A DNA stretch of 64,000 nt from Physcomitrium patens (GCF_000002425.4 NC_037255.1:24703389-24767388), one strand, 5' to 3'. Positions 1-12,322 are shown, numbered from the stretch's first letter. Made by a program: numbers and translations. Notes: generated from the sequence alone by a model not told the origin.

Positions 1-1429
1 TAAGATCTATAGCTTGGCTTAGGAAAAAATAACATTGTCTTGTACTGAGATCATAAACAACTATGGTACCAGTTATAAAATCCATAGCATGCTTTCTTTT
101 ATTGGCATTATATTTTCATTAGGTTTATGAATTAACATCTCAAATCATGCCAAGTCGACATACTTAAAATACAAATGATATTGAAATATTATAAATATAA
201 AAAGTATACAATGAGATACTTCTATCTTATTCATCAAGACAAGAGGAGGTTCATCAATCTTAGTAATAATAATAAAAAAATTGATTATCTTCTAAATTAT
301 CATCAATATGACATCTAAAAGTTCATTTAACTCTAGAAAGTACTTTTATAAGTATAAAAGATAATGTCAGGTTGATTCAAATTAAATGAAGTTTATGGAC
401 ATAGGAACCTAAAGTCATAACATCTACAAAGGTTGAAAGACCAAGGAGTTGGTTAATATATTGATAAGATTCCAATACTTATATTCAAATGTCATCCAAT
501 AGTGGTATATTTTCAAAAATATATCTGAGTAGTGTGCTTTGATGCATAAACTACCATTGTGTAAGTTATATCAAATTTATAAATAAACTAGATCAAAGAT
601 CATTTAATCCTTGACTTGCTCTAATACATGAATGACCTTGATAAAGCCATCTAAGAATCACTAAGTCTATGCTACCTAATCTCCTCAAATCTTCATTACT
701 AATGAAATTGATATTACAAGGAAGTTGGCTAAAATAACTAAAAATGGTAATAAGTTGTAATTATTTAGGATACAAAATCAAGAAGATTTAGAAATGATGT
801 TGGACTACTTAGGTGAGTACAATTTTAGTATCCATATGAATGAACCATTTAATAATAAATTCAGCTTCAAATATTATTGCCAATCATATACCAATGCCTG
901 CAAATAGCTCTACAAAGATAATACCCTCATTTGATAGATATCAATAAATTGTTTGAGCAAAGATAGGTAAGAAAGAAGATTTTGGTATCTTTAGTATATC
1001 CAATGAAGATACAATCTCTTTACATTGACAAAAAAGTTTTGCATGTATTTTTTAGAGAAGAGATGGATCTTTCTAGTGTTTTAAATGAACTTCTAAAGAT
1101 GGTGGATTAGTATGTCTTATAGAATGGAACATGAATATTAACATCTCTTTTAATAAAATTTCTCTACAATGTAAGTCAAATGTCAATGCACTACAATTAA
1201 ATAAATTTTTTGTTGATATAATCATAATAATTGGTGTAAATATAATTAAAATGAATTCTTTCTATAATTATTATTAATAGACCATCTCAATTGAATCCAT
1301 GCTTCTTCAATCCAATTATTTAGACTAAAATCAAATGGATAAAAGACATGTTGATCTACTAAAATATCATAGTTGAAGGCACTAGTCACTGCATACTTTA
1401 GAGACAAGTATGAATAAAGTAGATCAAAT
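1..1429. other. AT-rich stretch without recognisable gene
   Basis: No open frame of useful length and no motif I recognise. It may continue the relic at 1.4-3.4 kb, because short minus-strand open pieces run down to about 800, but every frame is closed repeatedly by stops. No LTR ends or target duplications were found. Confidence 0.4.
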
Positions 1430-3440
1430 TAACTATAAAATATTAATTGTGAAGGTTTTTGGGTATAATTGATAACTTGCTTCGTGCCTCCTATTGAAAG
1501 GAAAATGGTGAAATGGCAAGGTTCCAAATGTATAAGAATAAGACCTAATTTTTAAGCAAACTTCTTATTAATCATAATAAATTGAGTCATAAAATCTAGC
1601 ATAATGTGCAAAGATATAGTACAAGTGGTACTACTAATATAGATGATAACAAACATATTATTGTTATTAACAAATTGTACAATTCTTGGGCACAAATTTT
1701 GATGTTCTTGAGTAGATTTAATTATAATATTACATAAAAATACTACGTCTATAGCCAATAGCACTTCACTTGAAAGATTTTTATTTTTTGCCTTTAAGTG
1801 ACCTTCATCAAATATGGAAATGGCTTTAGTTGCAAGCTTTGCTTGTAACCTAGCTAAATCTACATATATCAAAGGCTTTGTGATTATTTGAGCTCTTTGT
1901 AATAATAAAATAGGCTTTTTGCTTTCCAACATTTTATCAACCAATTGAAAGATCCTTGTTAGTTAAAATTCTAAAGTCAATAAGTAACACTAAAAAATAT
2001 AGGTATATTTAATATTTTATAAGCTAAAATATGTACCATGTTTTTAATACTAATATCTTTATTTTGTATTAAAATTGAAATACAAGGCTTTGTTATAGAA
2101 TTAATATCTACAAGGCCAAATAATAAAGACAATTATACATAAGTATTAGGAGCTTCTTGATTGCTTAGAGGACCAAACAAAGTTTTTAATTTCTCACTTC
2201 TAATAGGTGCCATATTTTTAGCTGTTGTTTGGGCATGTATGGAAGTTACAACTAATATTTGTTCCAATGCACCAAATATATAATTTTTTAGAAGAGAAGA
2301 ACTCGTTCTACTTTTAGAAGTGACATAAGATCTAATAACTTGGCCTAATGAAGTCATATTATTGAATTTCTTTTCTAGCTTAGAAATTTTAGCTTCTATG
2401 GCTTTTTTCTTATCTAAAATATGTTATTTATATAGATGTAATATAAAGAAATTATTTTCATTGTGGTTAAGCTTACTATAGTGATCATACTTCAAATTTT
2501 TTTAGATTTATCTCTTATTTTAGTAATCTCAACTTTTAATTTAGACTTCTCCATATATAAGATTTTATTTATTTATTTTTATTTTAAGATAATTAAAATC
2601 ATTCTTTATGTGACCAAATTTGCTATATTTTCAATAATACATTATCTTTTCATGTTGAATTTCTACCAAGCTACTTGTAGCAATTGCAACTTTTTTGTAC
2701 TTAAATACATCTGTCATCCAAGCTACCATATCAATAGCATCATATTAATAAAGTGCCGTATTTCATTTTTTTTATCTTTAACAAATATTTGTATCAATGT
2801 TTCTTTGCCGTTATAATTAAAAATAATTCTTGATGTGGCTAAATCTAAGAATCTCTTGTCAATTTTAAATAAAAAAAATCTTAACAAGATGGCCTTCAGC
2901 AAATACACCTCCTAATTCTATTACAAATTGAGCCAAATAAGTATACATAGTATATAAAGTATCTTCTTATATATGACAAAAGTCTTAAATGTGTTACATT
3001 TGATCATGCCTAAAATCTCTATATTCATGCTTCAAGTATTAAGTAAATATTTGGAGAGGTTCAAATGATGGTGGCTCTTCCATTGAAAATAAAGTTTCTT
3101 TTATTGCTTGAGCTATATGAAACAAAGTAAGTAGAGTATTGACTAAAGAAGTAGCTATTCTTTTTTCTTTGATATCTTCCAAAGATGTATCAACTTCTTC
3201 TTAAATTAGACCTTTCTTCACCATACATATTAAGCTTGAGATAACACCATCTTTAAAAGTTAAAATAAATTCAATGCATACTTTCTAATAATGCTCCATT
3301 TCAGGCAACTCATGTGAGTATTCTTCACTCCATATTTCATAGATTTGGAGCACCTTATATTTCAAATTTTGTAGTAGAAATTCAAAGGTATATCATTTAT
3401 TGAAAGTAGGCAACCATTGATGTTTTTTCTTCATCTATGT
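1430..3440 (-). pseudogene. Decayed gag-like coding relic with two zinc-knuckle remnants
   Basis: Read on the minus strand this block still looks like protein-coding DNA broken by stops and frameshifts. Around 2,638-2,594 a CCHC knuckle is visible in decayed form: the cysteines read as Tyr, Tyr and Phe, but the KFGH core and spacing C-x2-C-x4-H-x4-C remain. A second knuckle-like pattern (C positions again mostly changed) lies near 2,490-2,449, followed by a lysine- and glutamate-rich, probably helical stretch and an open segment (2,357-2,133). Upstream (3,440-3,050) is another open stretch ending in MEEPPSFEPL. Downstream pieces (1,944-1,552) show no domain I can name. Two knuckles suggest a retroelement Gag or a pararetrovirus coat protein; no protease or RT follows, so the class is undecided. 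Confidence 0.4.
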
Positions 3441-4555
3441 TTAAAATTTGAGTGTCTAATTTAGTAAAAAAATGCCCTCAAATCTTCTTGAGAATCTATT
3501 CTTTACCAAATTATAAGGATTGTCTTTTATCTTGTAAAATATCTCCACGATTGGAATTCAAAGCCTCTTAGTAGTATCTAACAATAAAATAGACTTAAAA
3601 GCCTTGTTAGTATTGACCATTAGCTCAAAGTCTTCAATGTCGTTATTATCCAAGTAGTTTGATAAAGGAGATCAATAATATCAACTTTTAGTATGCAACA
3701 TAAAAGAAAATATTTAGATGCCTATAACTATCTATAGGCTAAAAGGACAACTTATGCCTACAAAAACTACTAAGCTTTGCAGTTCATTGGCAATCACCTT
3801 TGGATCATTACACGTCTAATATACACAAATATAAGAATTTTATTAGCTATCAACCTCATATCATTCCTATGATATGCCTATCAATATAAACTAGTATAAA
3901 TACAAAATAGAATAATAAAAAAAACTTCTAAGAATAATATCCACAACTAAGTAAATGTATTATAAATAAAATCCAAAAATCGACACTAGAGCTTCATCTC
4001 CAATAATATACAAGTAAAAATCAAAAGTGAATCAAAGCAATCAGTACCCTCCTATAATTGATAGTCACAAATTTCAAAACCTATGACAATAAAAGTTACT
4101 TGCTATAAAATAAATGTAAAGAAATAAAAAAAAATAAAAATCCTCTTAAAGAAATTAGTATTTAATAAATTCCACTTCAATACTTTAAATGATCTCTACT
4201 TTAAAATTTGAGTATGCCAATAGATTCTTTAGATTTCTTTTATATAAAATTGATTGAAAAATAATCAAATTTGGACTTTATATGCACTTAGAGTGATCTT
4301 CCAAATTTGACAATTAAGAATTTTGGACAATGTATATTTATTTGTTTTTTATTTATTTATTTTGTATTATTTTTTTATAAAAAAATTAATGATCTTTGAT
4401 CCTACAATGGATCTTTATCTATAAAACCTTATAACTGTGGGATTTTATTATTGCATACCTTATCATTGTGATGAGATCCTTTATCATGCAGCTATTATGA
4501 GCACATGCAATCTTATTACTGTACTTGCTCTTATGGGCGTGAGATCTATTACCAT
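3441..4555. other. AT-rich stretch, nothing recognised
   Basis: Contains short poly-A and poly-T runs and no coding pattern. The last 150 bases are slightly richer in G and C and run directly into the start of the BL-type LTR at 4,556; they do not match any other part of the window that I could identify. Confidence 0.35.
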
Positions 4556-4767
4556 TGTATTATATAATAACATGACTATTAGGTAAAAATAGAAAGAAAT
4601 TATTTTTTTATAGATTAGTGTAATTAAAAATATATAATAGAAAAATATAGATAAATGATAGGCAAGTAATAAAATATATTATTGTTAAAACTATCTTTTA
4701 TGAAAATAGATTCTATTTACTTTGTAGAGCCATAAATAAGACAAAAAAAGGTAGATTAAAAAATAAA

Positions 4768-4769
<2 letters not shown>

Positions 4770-4801
<32 letters not shown>
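4770..4801. repeat. (TA)n microsatellite
   Basis: Fifteen uninterrupted TA dinucleotides inside the BL-type LTR relic. The homologous place in the LTR at 47,557 is only a short ATATATAGG-like text, so the repeat expanded after insertion. Confidence 0.95.
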
Positions 4802-4802
<1 letters not shown>

Positions 4803-5479
4803 AAATTCATTTTAATAAAAATTATCTCAAGAAGACAAGAATTGATATCTAAAGAAGACTAATTGCCAACTATTATTGAAATCAAAGCTTGAGGCATCAA
4901 ATTGAGTACCTATGATAATTTTAGGATTTGTTTTACAAACCAAAGAGTAGAATTTGAAAGAAAACTTGAGGGGAAATTTTTGAGTATTAGTTTCATGTCA
5001 TTTGTATTTATATTGAGATTTTGAAGAATTTTCAAAATTAATGATGTATTTGGTGGACTTATATTTTTTAAAATAAAAATAAAAATATAAATTTTAAGAT
5101 TTTTTGAGTTTCATAGTATGTGTATGAGTGAAAATTGAGAAATTTTTTTTTTCTTTTTTTAAATATGTGTGAAAAATTTGAAGTCAATCAAATGGTTAGA
5201 TTAAAGCATATGAAGGTTTTTGTAGATTATGGTCTTGGAAATTTGAGATTTAAGATTAATAAGTAGTTCTAAGATCTAATATTATTTGTTAGTTGGATTG
5301 AAGCAAAATTTGGTGAGATCAATAAAGACTTGAATATCTATACATAATTCAATTTTTGAAGTAATTAAATAATTCAATAAGAAGAAATCAATGTTGAAAG
5401 ATCAACATTCAAGTTGGAGAAAGATGGCGGCTAAAGACCAAGAAGAATTAATATTTACTAAGATTTCAAATAGCTATAG

Positions 5480-5900
5480 TAATTGATTGAAATTTACTTG
5501 TAATTTTCTTAGAATTATTTAAGATATGATTAGAATTTGATTTAGGATTGATTTGAATTTCTTTAAGATTTAATTAAGGTTTACTTAGGATTTGATAGGA
5601 TTTAATTAGAATTTAGGATTTTATTGGAATTTGGTCTAAGATTAGATTTTGCATTTGATTAGAATTTGGCCTAGGATTAAGATTTAGGATTTGATTAGGA
5701 TTTGGCTCAAGATCAAAATTTATATAAAATTTGTTTGAGATTTGATTAAAATTTATTTAGGATTTGATTAGAATTTTTTTAGGATTTAGGATTTCATTAA
5801 GATTCAATTGAAATTGGTTTAAAATTTCATTAAGATTTTTTGAAGATTATATTAAGATTTGATTAAAATTCAATTAAGATTTTTATTTTTGGTATTTTTT
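5480..5900 (+). repeat. Irregular GGATTT/GATTAGGATTT tract inside LTR
   Basis: Dozens of imperfect copies of GATTTAGGATTTGATTAGG-like units follow one another with variable spacing. The same tract recurs at 48,550-48,800 and, as reverse complement, at about 9,960-10,150, always inside BL-type LTRs, so it is part of the LTR and not a simple slippage repeat. It superficially resembles decayed plant telomere repeat, but the period is not seven. Confidence 0.6.
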
Positions 5901-6141
5901 AAAGAATTTTTTATTATATATATTTTATTAAGATTAATTTATAATTTCTTCATATTTCTTTTCTAAGTTCATGAGACTTTTTTTTGGATTTAATTAAAGA
6001 TTGATTAACATTGACATAATTTAATTGAAGTTTGTTTAAGATTCTATTAAAGTTGTTAAGATCATCTTATTACAAGTTCTATTTTTCCTTCTATAGCCAA
6101 GTATCTAATATATTCTTAAGCACACTTCATATAATAGAATA

Positions 6142-7321
6142 ATAAATTAGTGCCTTGAGCCATAAAATGATGCTCTCTTGTCAATATGTCCTATTGTTGG
6201 CTGCTACTAGCCACCATAAGACATTGATTTTCAATGCACACCCTTATCATAAGTGCAAATGCCAAGCACTAAGTACCCTTGCACTAGAAAGTATTGCATC
6301 AATATGCTTATTAATTCACACGATGCTTGACAAGCTCAATATGCCCTAATATACCAAAATCTTTATATATTTTATAACTCTTGCAATCAAAATCCTATAT
6401 TAAAATCTTAATTGAGTCTTTGTGTTGTAACGTACCAAATTTTTATATAATATCTTATTGTAATAAAAAAAATCAAAATAATGTCCTTATATCATATAAT
6501 GAGACTTGAGACCTACTTGTAATCAGCTCGTGTTGTACCTAGCAACATAATTTATATCGCAAATTGGCATCTTATTATAATTCTAATTCATACTATTTTA
6601 CTAGCCTTATTATATTACATTCAAGTGCTATGATCAATCTTTGCAATTAAGCCTCGTAATCCTATGCTCCATAATCTATACAATCCAACTTTACTTTACA
6701 ACTCAATTACCACCCTACACTGTATTATACTCCATTACTATATGGCTCCAATACAATAGTACATAGTCTAAGAGGATTTTGGTGCTCTAATATAATAATG
6801 TCCAAAATTCAATAGCAAAAAGAAAATCTAAGTCATAAATTATTTATTTATTTATTTATTTTAACTTGCTATACTACAAATTGAAGAAAAGAAGAGATTC
6901 TTATCAAGTAAAAGATTAAAAATCTATATCAAACTAAATCAAGCTATCTCTCACATCACAAAAAATGAATCTAAAAATGTAAGTTTTAAAATAATAAAAA
7001 TTCTAAAGCTTTATTAAAATGGTTAAATCACCATAGCCAAGAAAATCCTTAAAATAGATTTTTTTGCTCTCAAAATCACTTGTAAGACTTAACTTGACAA
7101 GAATGATAGTGACTTGATATTTTGAAAGATTTATTATTAATAATATTGAGAGTAGATGCATTAAAGTAATTTCTCAAGCCATTATATGTAACAATTGACT
7201 CTTTAAAAGATGCCAAGAACAAAGGTTTGATTGGAGAGATATAAGTCAAGTCATAAGAAAAACTTCTAAGCACTTCATATTTATTGTATATTACAAAAAC
7301 TAAGAGATATAAGATTATATG
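6142..7321. other. AT-rich non-coding stretch, no feature recognised
   Basis: Short open frames exist (for example 6,155-6,349 on plus), but none shows a motif. Text of the form TTTTGGTGCTC occurs at 6,778 and again near 8,938, hinting that this stretch and 8.7-9.0 kb may belong to one older repeat. I could not define its ends. Confidence 0.3.
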
Positions 7322-7870
7322 CTATAAATCACAAAATTGACTCACTTATAGATTTAAATATAAAAAATACACTTATGGTTCTTAAAATCATTAATTTAAG
7401 AAATTAATTTAGAAATTTTGAAATAAATAGTAATTAATAAGATATAGTAGCTAAAATAGGTCTTTTGCAAAAATTCCTTGAAAAAGAATTCAAAATAGAT
7501 AGTCTTTATTTAATTTAGCTAATATAAAAAATTCATATAATAATAGTGATCTTTATTGAAATTAAAAGATTTAAATTAGATTAAAAAGTGAGTTAAAATC
7601 TTTGATTCAAAATCATCTAATAAGGATAAAAGAAAAAAAATAAAGAAACAAAAATAAAAAGAAGAGTAAGAAAATAGAGAAAAAAGAAAAAAGAAAAGAA
7701 AATAAAATAAAATAGAAAGAGGGCAAGTTGCCTCTAAATTTTAGCATCCTCCTTGCTAATAGGGATCTAGGCCACCTCAACCCTCTCTCCTTTTCTTGTT
7801 TTTTTTTTTTTTTTTGTTTTGTTTTGTTTTTTTTTTTTTCTTCTTCTTTCTTCACGTCTTTACAAACTTC
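7322..7870 (+). mobile_element. Relic related to the end of the UN insertion
   Basis: From about 7,335 this matches the reverse complement of the right end of UN (38,887 downward) over at least 60 bases, including the shared text TATAAAAAATACACTTATG. In both copies a long purine-rich tract follows (here about 7,620-7,720). After that the two differ: here comes a short GC-richer piece and a T-run with TTTTG units (7,798-7,840). The far end is not defined. Confidence 0.4.
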
Positions 7871-8328
7871 AGACACTTCTGAATATATTTTTTTGTCTTC
7901 TTTGCATCATATAAGTACTGCAATTTTGTATTTTGTCAAAAAAATCAATCCACCTTTATTCTATTTGGTAGTCTAGTGGAATAACTTCACTTATATAAGA
8001 TTAGATGTCTTTTCTTTTTTAACCATTGTTTAACTATGATTTTATTTTATCAAATTTTTAATTATTTACTTATTTATTTATTTTATTTAATTATATAAAT
8101 TATTTCATTTAATTATATATTTTATATAAAAATATATTATTTTATTATTTTATTTATTTAAATTATCCAATAATCAGCTCGTAAAAGTTTTTATATGCAT
8201 TACACTTTTTAGTAAAGAAATGGATATACTAAAATATTAATCACAATACTACAATCACCTATTATTATACCAAAAAATATGCTTAAGAATTCTTCCAAAT
8301 TTATTGTCTAACAACCATTGGAAATCAA

Positions 8329-8706
8329 CTACCACTTCATAACAACATGACAAATTATGGCCAATCTAATATAGTTGTCAATTTCCAAATCAACTCCTTC
8401 TTTCATCGCTACTAGAATGTCTCCACATCCCTGCAATACCATTACTCTAATTTCTTCTGATAAAAATGCCTTTACTTCGCTATATCTTTTAATATGACCA
8501 CATAGTTTAGATTTGTCATCACTAGCACCATGCAGCATTACGATCGCCTTTCTTTCAGCCAGCTCGAGTTCTTCTAAAATTTCCATCTTCTTTTTTTCTT
8601 GATTAATAATCTTATCTATTGTTCTGGATCTATTCTTATGTTCCACAACCAAAAATTTCTTCACATTGCAACCCTCATCTTTTTTTGCTTGAAATCTCCC
8701 ATTCAC
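8329..8706 (-). CDS. Unrecognised 125-codon open frame
   Basis: Intact from ATG to stop and lying between AT-rich relics. The protein is charged and apparently helical in its first two thirds (many Glu, Lys and Arg, with a Lys- and Glu-rich block near residue 35), with a central LCGHIKRYSEV segment and a more hydrophobic end. It lacks signal peptide, membrane segment and zinc knuckle. Local composition is less AT-rich and keeps a few CpG sites, unlike its neighbours, so it may be a younger insert or part of an exon. I do not recognise the family. It could also be a chance frame. Confidence 0.25.
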   Translation of the reverse strand: MNGRFQAKKDEGCNVKKFLVVEHKNRSRTIDKIINQEKKKMEILEELELAERKAIVMLHGASDDKSKLCGHIKRYSEVKAFLSEEIRVMVLQGCGDILVAMKEGVDLEIDNYIRLAIICHVVMKW

Positions 8707-9059
8707 TCCATAAAACTAAATCACAATCCAAACTTCTATATAATTCTAATCCAAATTGATACTTAACCTTGTAATTCTAACTTCCTAGTAAGTAAAGAAC
8801 TCCACTTCTAGCAATACTTATTTCCTAAATAAGATCATCTCTATTTACTCAAAGTCGTACTTGACTTTCTTGTCTATTGCATACCACTCCGTACATTGCC
8901 TTGCCTCTTGCCTTTATTAATTCTATTGCATTCAAATTTTGGTGCTCCAAACTTCATTTGTCTAACACTTTTGATATAATCTACCTAATCCAAAACTGTG
9001 TAGGATAGAACTTGCATAACTCAGACCATTCTAGCAAAATAGATCGCTAGTCTATGTAT

Positions 9060-9300
9060 TTTTGTTTTATTTTTTTATAGATGCTCTGAAGATAATGGAT
9101 GTTGTGAAAACAAATTTGAATTGAGGTATAGACTTTGGATGAATGGGAGCAACATATCTATATTTTTTGTTGCCTAAAAGTACTAGAATTGGAATTATAG
9201 TATGTTTTTTGGAACATAAATTATTGTTTCTTTGTAATATATTCATTGATTGCAACGTGAATAAAATAGAGGTATAACTATCTAAAATCCATAGATCAAG
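9060..9300 (-). pseudogene. Ty1/copia protease relic
   Basis: The minus-strand translation contains WILDSYTS, a decayed form of the copia protease site WILDSGA(S/T), and about 55 residues later PQFKFVFTTS, which matches the conserved PxFKFNLLS block downstream of copia proteases. Spacing and order fit the family. The Gly of Asp-Ser-Gly has become Tyr, so the site is dead. No copia RT or LTR was found beside it, so this is an isolated fragment unrelated in position to the CO element. Confidence 0.5.
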
Positions 9301-9759
9301 GCTTATTACTTGTCGTTTAAAAGCTAAGAGTTAAAAAAAAATAGAATTAGAATTGAAAAGATATTAAGCTCTATTTATTAACTTATCAATTTAGTTTTTG
9401 CTTTCTTTGCAATATCATTGAAGTTCCATTGTAGCTTCTAAACACCATCCATTGATTTTGTTAGCCAAAGATCAACATCAATTAAAATTCAATTGAGATT
9501 TATAAGGATGTTGCTACCGACTTGATACTATTATTATTATTATCCAATAAAGATCCAAAATATCAAGAGCCCAATTATAAGAAGAGTAATTGGTAATTGT
9601 GTTACATTATTTGGGAAGTCAATAAATTCAAGTTCTATTTTTGTTCTCAATGGTAGTATAACATTTTAAAAAGCTGGAGTCAAGGAGGTATATCTAGGTT
9701 GTTCATGCTCTTTTCATTAAAGATCTCATTGGATCTTTGATCTAAGAAATTCCTTGCAT
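9301..9759. other. AT-rich stretch, nothing recognised
   Basis: No coding pattern and no match to other blocks. It ends directly at the TGTTGC start of the inverted BL-type LTR piece; the four bases before that border are GCAT. Confidence 0.35.
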
Positions 9760-10200
9760 TGTTGCATAATGTGTATTCTTGCTTGAGAATGCACCAAGCA
9801 CCTAGTTGTGGAAGGCAAATAACAATGCTATCAAGTCTAATAGAATCTTAAATAAATTTTAAGTAATATCTAATAATCCAATCAAATTTTAACCTATCTA
9901 AATAAATTTAAAAGAAGTCACAAAAGATACACAAAGAATCTTAAAAAAATATCAAAAATAAAACCCTAATATAACCTTAATTGAATATGAATTAAATCTT
10001 AGCTCAAATCCTAATTAAAATCTTAATTGAATTATAATCAAATTCTAAGTTGAATCCTAATAAAACCTTAAATAAATCTTAGAAAAGTTCTAAATCAAAT
10101 CCTAATCCTAATCCTAATCAAATCCTAGACCAAATCCTAAACCAAATTCTAATTAACTCTTCAATCTTTAATATATTCTTAATAAATCCTATAACAAGAT
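9760..10200 (-). mobile_element. Inverted BL-type LTR fragment
   Basis: The plus strand here begins TGTTGCATAATGTGTATTC and continues with GCTTGAGAATGCACC, matching the reverse complement of BL LTR ends (compare 12,609-12,650 and 20,362-20,400). It continues into the reverse complement of the GGATTT tract (CCTAATC units). Beyond about 10,200 similarity fades, so the other end of the LTR is unknown. Confidence 0.6.
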
Positions 10201-10729
10201 GGAACTTCAACATCAAATGATTGGACTATAGTGAAAATTCTTATGTTTAAATAAATTAGCTTGAAATGAAGCTAGGATTTAAATCAATGAATTTTTGTTA
10301 AATGAATGTTAATTAAGATTGGATTATTTTATAATTATAGATAAAAAATCATTAATAGATAAAAAATTGATTATAAATAGAATTTTTAATAAATAATTAT
10401 ATAATAAAATAAAATAAAAAATCATATCAAAAAAATTCTATTAATTTTGGTAGTTTTGAATTGTTTAAGAGGCTTGTATTCTTGTGGGATTGTATAAAGA
10501 TAAAGTTAGCTAATGAAAGATTTAAATTCTTTTTAATAAGAAGTATTAGAGATTTAAATAATTTTTAATAAGTTAATTAGCAATTATAAACTTGAACAAA
10601 CCACCTATTAGAAATTTTATCTAAATCTCAATTAGATAGCTAATAAAAGTATTGAATTTAAATCAAATACTAATAAAAAAATTATTAAAGAACTTAGGTA
10701 ATTAAAATCATTATAAACTAGATTGAACT
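10201..10729. other. AT-rich stretch of uncertain origin
   Basis: Lies between the inverted LTR piece and the first recognisable part of CV-3. It may be the rest of that LTR. No open frame or motif was seen. Confidence 0.3.
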
Positions 10730-11113
10730 TCCAATTAATGGGAGATTATTTTATTTTATATATGCTAAGATGGAAAAATGTGTATTTTACACTACTTAAG
10801 TTGACTTCCTAAGATATATCATTTCAAACAATGGCCTTATAATAGTTCCTAAAAACATTGAAACTATCATGGATTAAAAGATTCTAAAAAAATTTAAACA
10901 TATATAATATTTTTTTTAAAAAAATTTCCAATTATTATCAAATATTCATCAATTTTTTTTTCAAATTATAATACTTCTTTCAAGTTTGATATGGAAAGAC
11001 AAACTTGAGTGGAACAAAGAAGTTGAAACATCTTTTCAAGCCTTGAAGGCAATATTTATTATTGCACCAATCTTGTATCACATTAACTTTTTAAGGCATA
11101 TTTTTATAAAAAT
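10730..11113 (+). pseudogene. CV-3 part 1: end of RT and start of RNase H
   Basis: This aligns with 41,905-42,262 of CV-1: the Y-x-K-x-x-K-C-x-F block, the LGYIISNNGL-like block and the DKLxWNxExxxxFxxLK block are all readable through stops. It is the left part of the oldest chromovirus copy. The sequence stops at the AAAAT target duplication of CV-2 and resumes at 51,204 with the next codons of RNase H. Confidence 0.75.
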
Positions 11114-11557
11114 TGTCATAAATATATTATATAAAAGATCAAATAAGAAGTTGAACATAAGAGTTTTAACAAGAAAGTTAGCATGAACTTAATTAAACTA
11201 TATGAGTATAAGTTCAATATGCAAAGAAGTAAATTAGATTTCAAAGAGACATGTTGTTGAGATTGAAGATCCCTTCAGTCTTGACTCCTATATATATTAG
11301 GTATTAGGAAGCTTCTCAAGAAGTTTCCATATTTTTTGGAGATGAAGCAACCTTAAGATCCTTTTTGGAGAACTTCTTTAATCTTCTTAGAACTTTTTAA
11401 AATTTCCTAGAATATTTTAAAAACCTTCTAGAATCTTCTAAAATATTTTAAAAATCTTCTTAAAGTCTTCTACTAGAATATTTAAAAAATATTTAGAACC
11501 TTTTATTAAAATATTTTAAAAATAATTTTAAAATCTTTATATTAAATATTTATAATA
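11114..11557 (-). repeat. CV-2 3' LTR
   Basis: Starts TGTCATA and ends with decayed TATAATA where the partner LTR ends CTAACA. It aligns with 50,802-51,203 from end to end, sharing for example CAAATAAGAAGTTGAACATAAG. The AAAAT duplication abuts it. Just inside (11,558 onward) the reverse complement of the CV polypurine tract and 3' region follows, which fixes the minus orientation. Confidence 0.85.
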
Positions 11558-11639
11558 TTACTTATTATTTTAATTTTAAATTTCACAAGAAGTATTGATT
11601 TTATATTTATAAAGATTCAAGGATTTGTTAAATAATAGC

Positions 11640-12090
11640 TACAACATATATTGTCTATTGATCTCTACTCAAAAAATAGATTGATCTACTTAAATAGTAA
11701 TAATAGTCACCTTCATCTGCTCATGAAAGATCTATTCTTTAGACTTGATTAGCATTAAGGCCTTCAAAACATCCATAAAAAGAAACTTTAGCTCCATTAA
11801 AATCTATTATATCAAATTACAATAGAATGACTAAAGCTTGACCATTATCTTAGAGGTTTTTCATATTTGAATTAATTATAGTATGGATGTTTCTTCTCTC
11901 AAGAAGGTCCAACTTCATCTTAAGGATGATCTTGCAAAGGTTGTAAGACCTAGAATGATTGATCTAGTAGCTATAATAAAAAAAGCTTTAGCTCTTGTTC
12001 TATTTAAGATTCATTATCTAAACACTTCTAAACACTTTCTAATTTCATATATTAGATCATAAACTAGATACACTAAATTTGAAGGTTATT
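11640..12090 (-). pseudogene. CV-2 relic of the post-pol ORF (ORF3)
   Basis: The stretch aligns, as reverse complement, with 44,250-44,690 of CV-1, best around the text equivalent to CTTGAAGGTTGTGACAATCG. It is therefore the third preserved copy of the extra ORF downstream of the chromodomain. It is decayed by stops and small indels. A plus-strand reading here imitates a Gag but is a shadow of this region. Confidence 0.6.
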
Positions 12091-12199
12091 ATAAACAATA
12101 TTTGCTCTCTTCTTTATGTATATCATAATAAAAACTTCATAAAAAAATCATTCCAAAATAGGTTTAAGTTTCTAAAGATAATATTAATAAAACTCTTAT

Positions 12200-12322
12200 A
12201 ACTTTTATAATATATTAATTAAATTTTTAATTAGTTTTTATATTTTTTTATTGATATTGAAACCATATCAATGAATAAAATATTCTAACTTGTATCTTTT
12301 TTGCTAGAAATCAAGGACTTTT
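12200..12322 (-). pseudogene. CV-2 chromodomain, distal part
   Basis: Matches the reverse complement of CV-1 44,010-44,100, the coding sequence of the chromodomain (text equivalent to AAGATATTCCAATTTATT is recognisable). The reading stops at the CO 5' LTR and the next chromodomain codons appear after CO at 35,845. Confidence 0.65.

Larger units (their letters stand above)
4556..6141 (+). mobile_element. BL-type LTR relic 1 (probably solo)
   Basis: This block aligns along its length with the solo LTR at 47,557-49,102: similar TGT start, the same central text around AAATTATCTCAAGAAGACAAG, the same GGATTT-rich tract, and the same ending near TTCTATAGCCAAGT. Its end resembles the 3' ends of the BL LTRs. 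No gag or pol flanks it. CCAT precedes the start, but no matching duplication is visible after the end, so the right border (6,141) is approximate. Decay is heavy and transition-rich. Confidence 0.6.

Noticed and set aside
1430..3440. Endogenous caulimovirus
   Set aside because: The knuckle pattern is suggestive, but no movement protein, protease or RT block can be recognised, so the call was not made.
5480..5900. Possible decayed telomeric array (TTTAGGA-like units)
   Set aside because: Unit length is irregular and the tract recurs at one place in homologous LTRs.
11880..12100. Plus-strand reading that looks like a Gag C-terminal block
   Set aside because: The stretch aligns as reverse complement with the ORF3 region of CV-1, continuous with the CV-2 3' region, so the plus-strand protein is a shadow.
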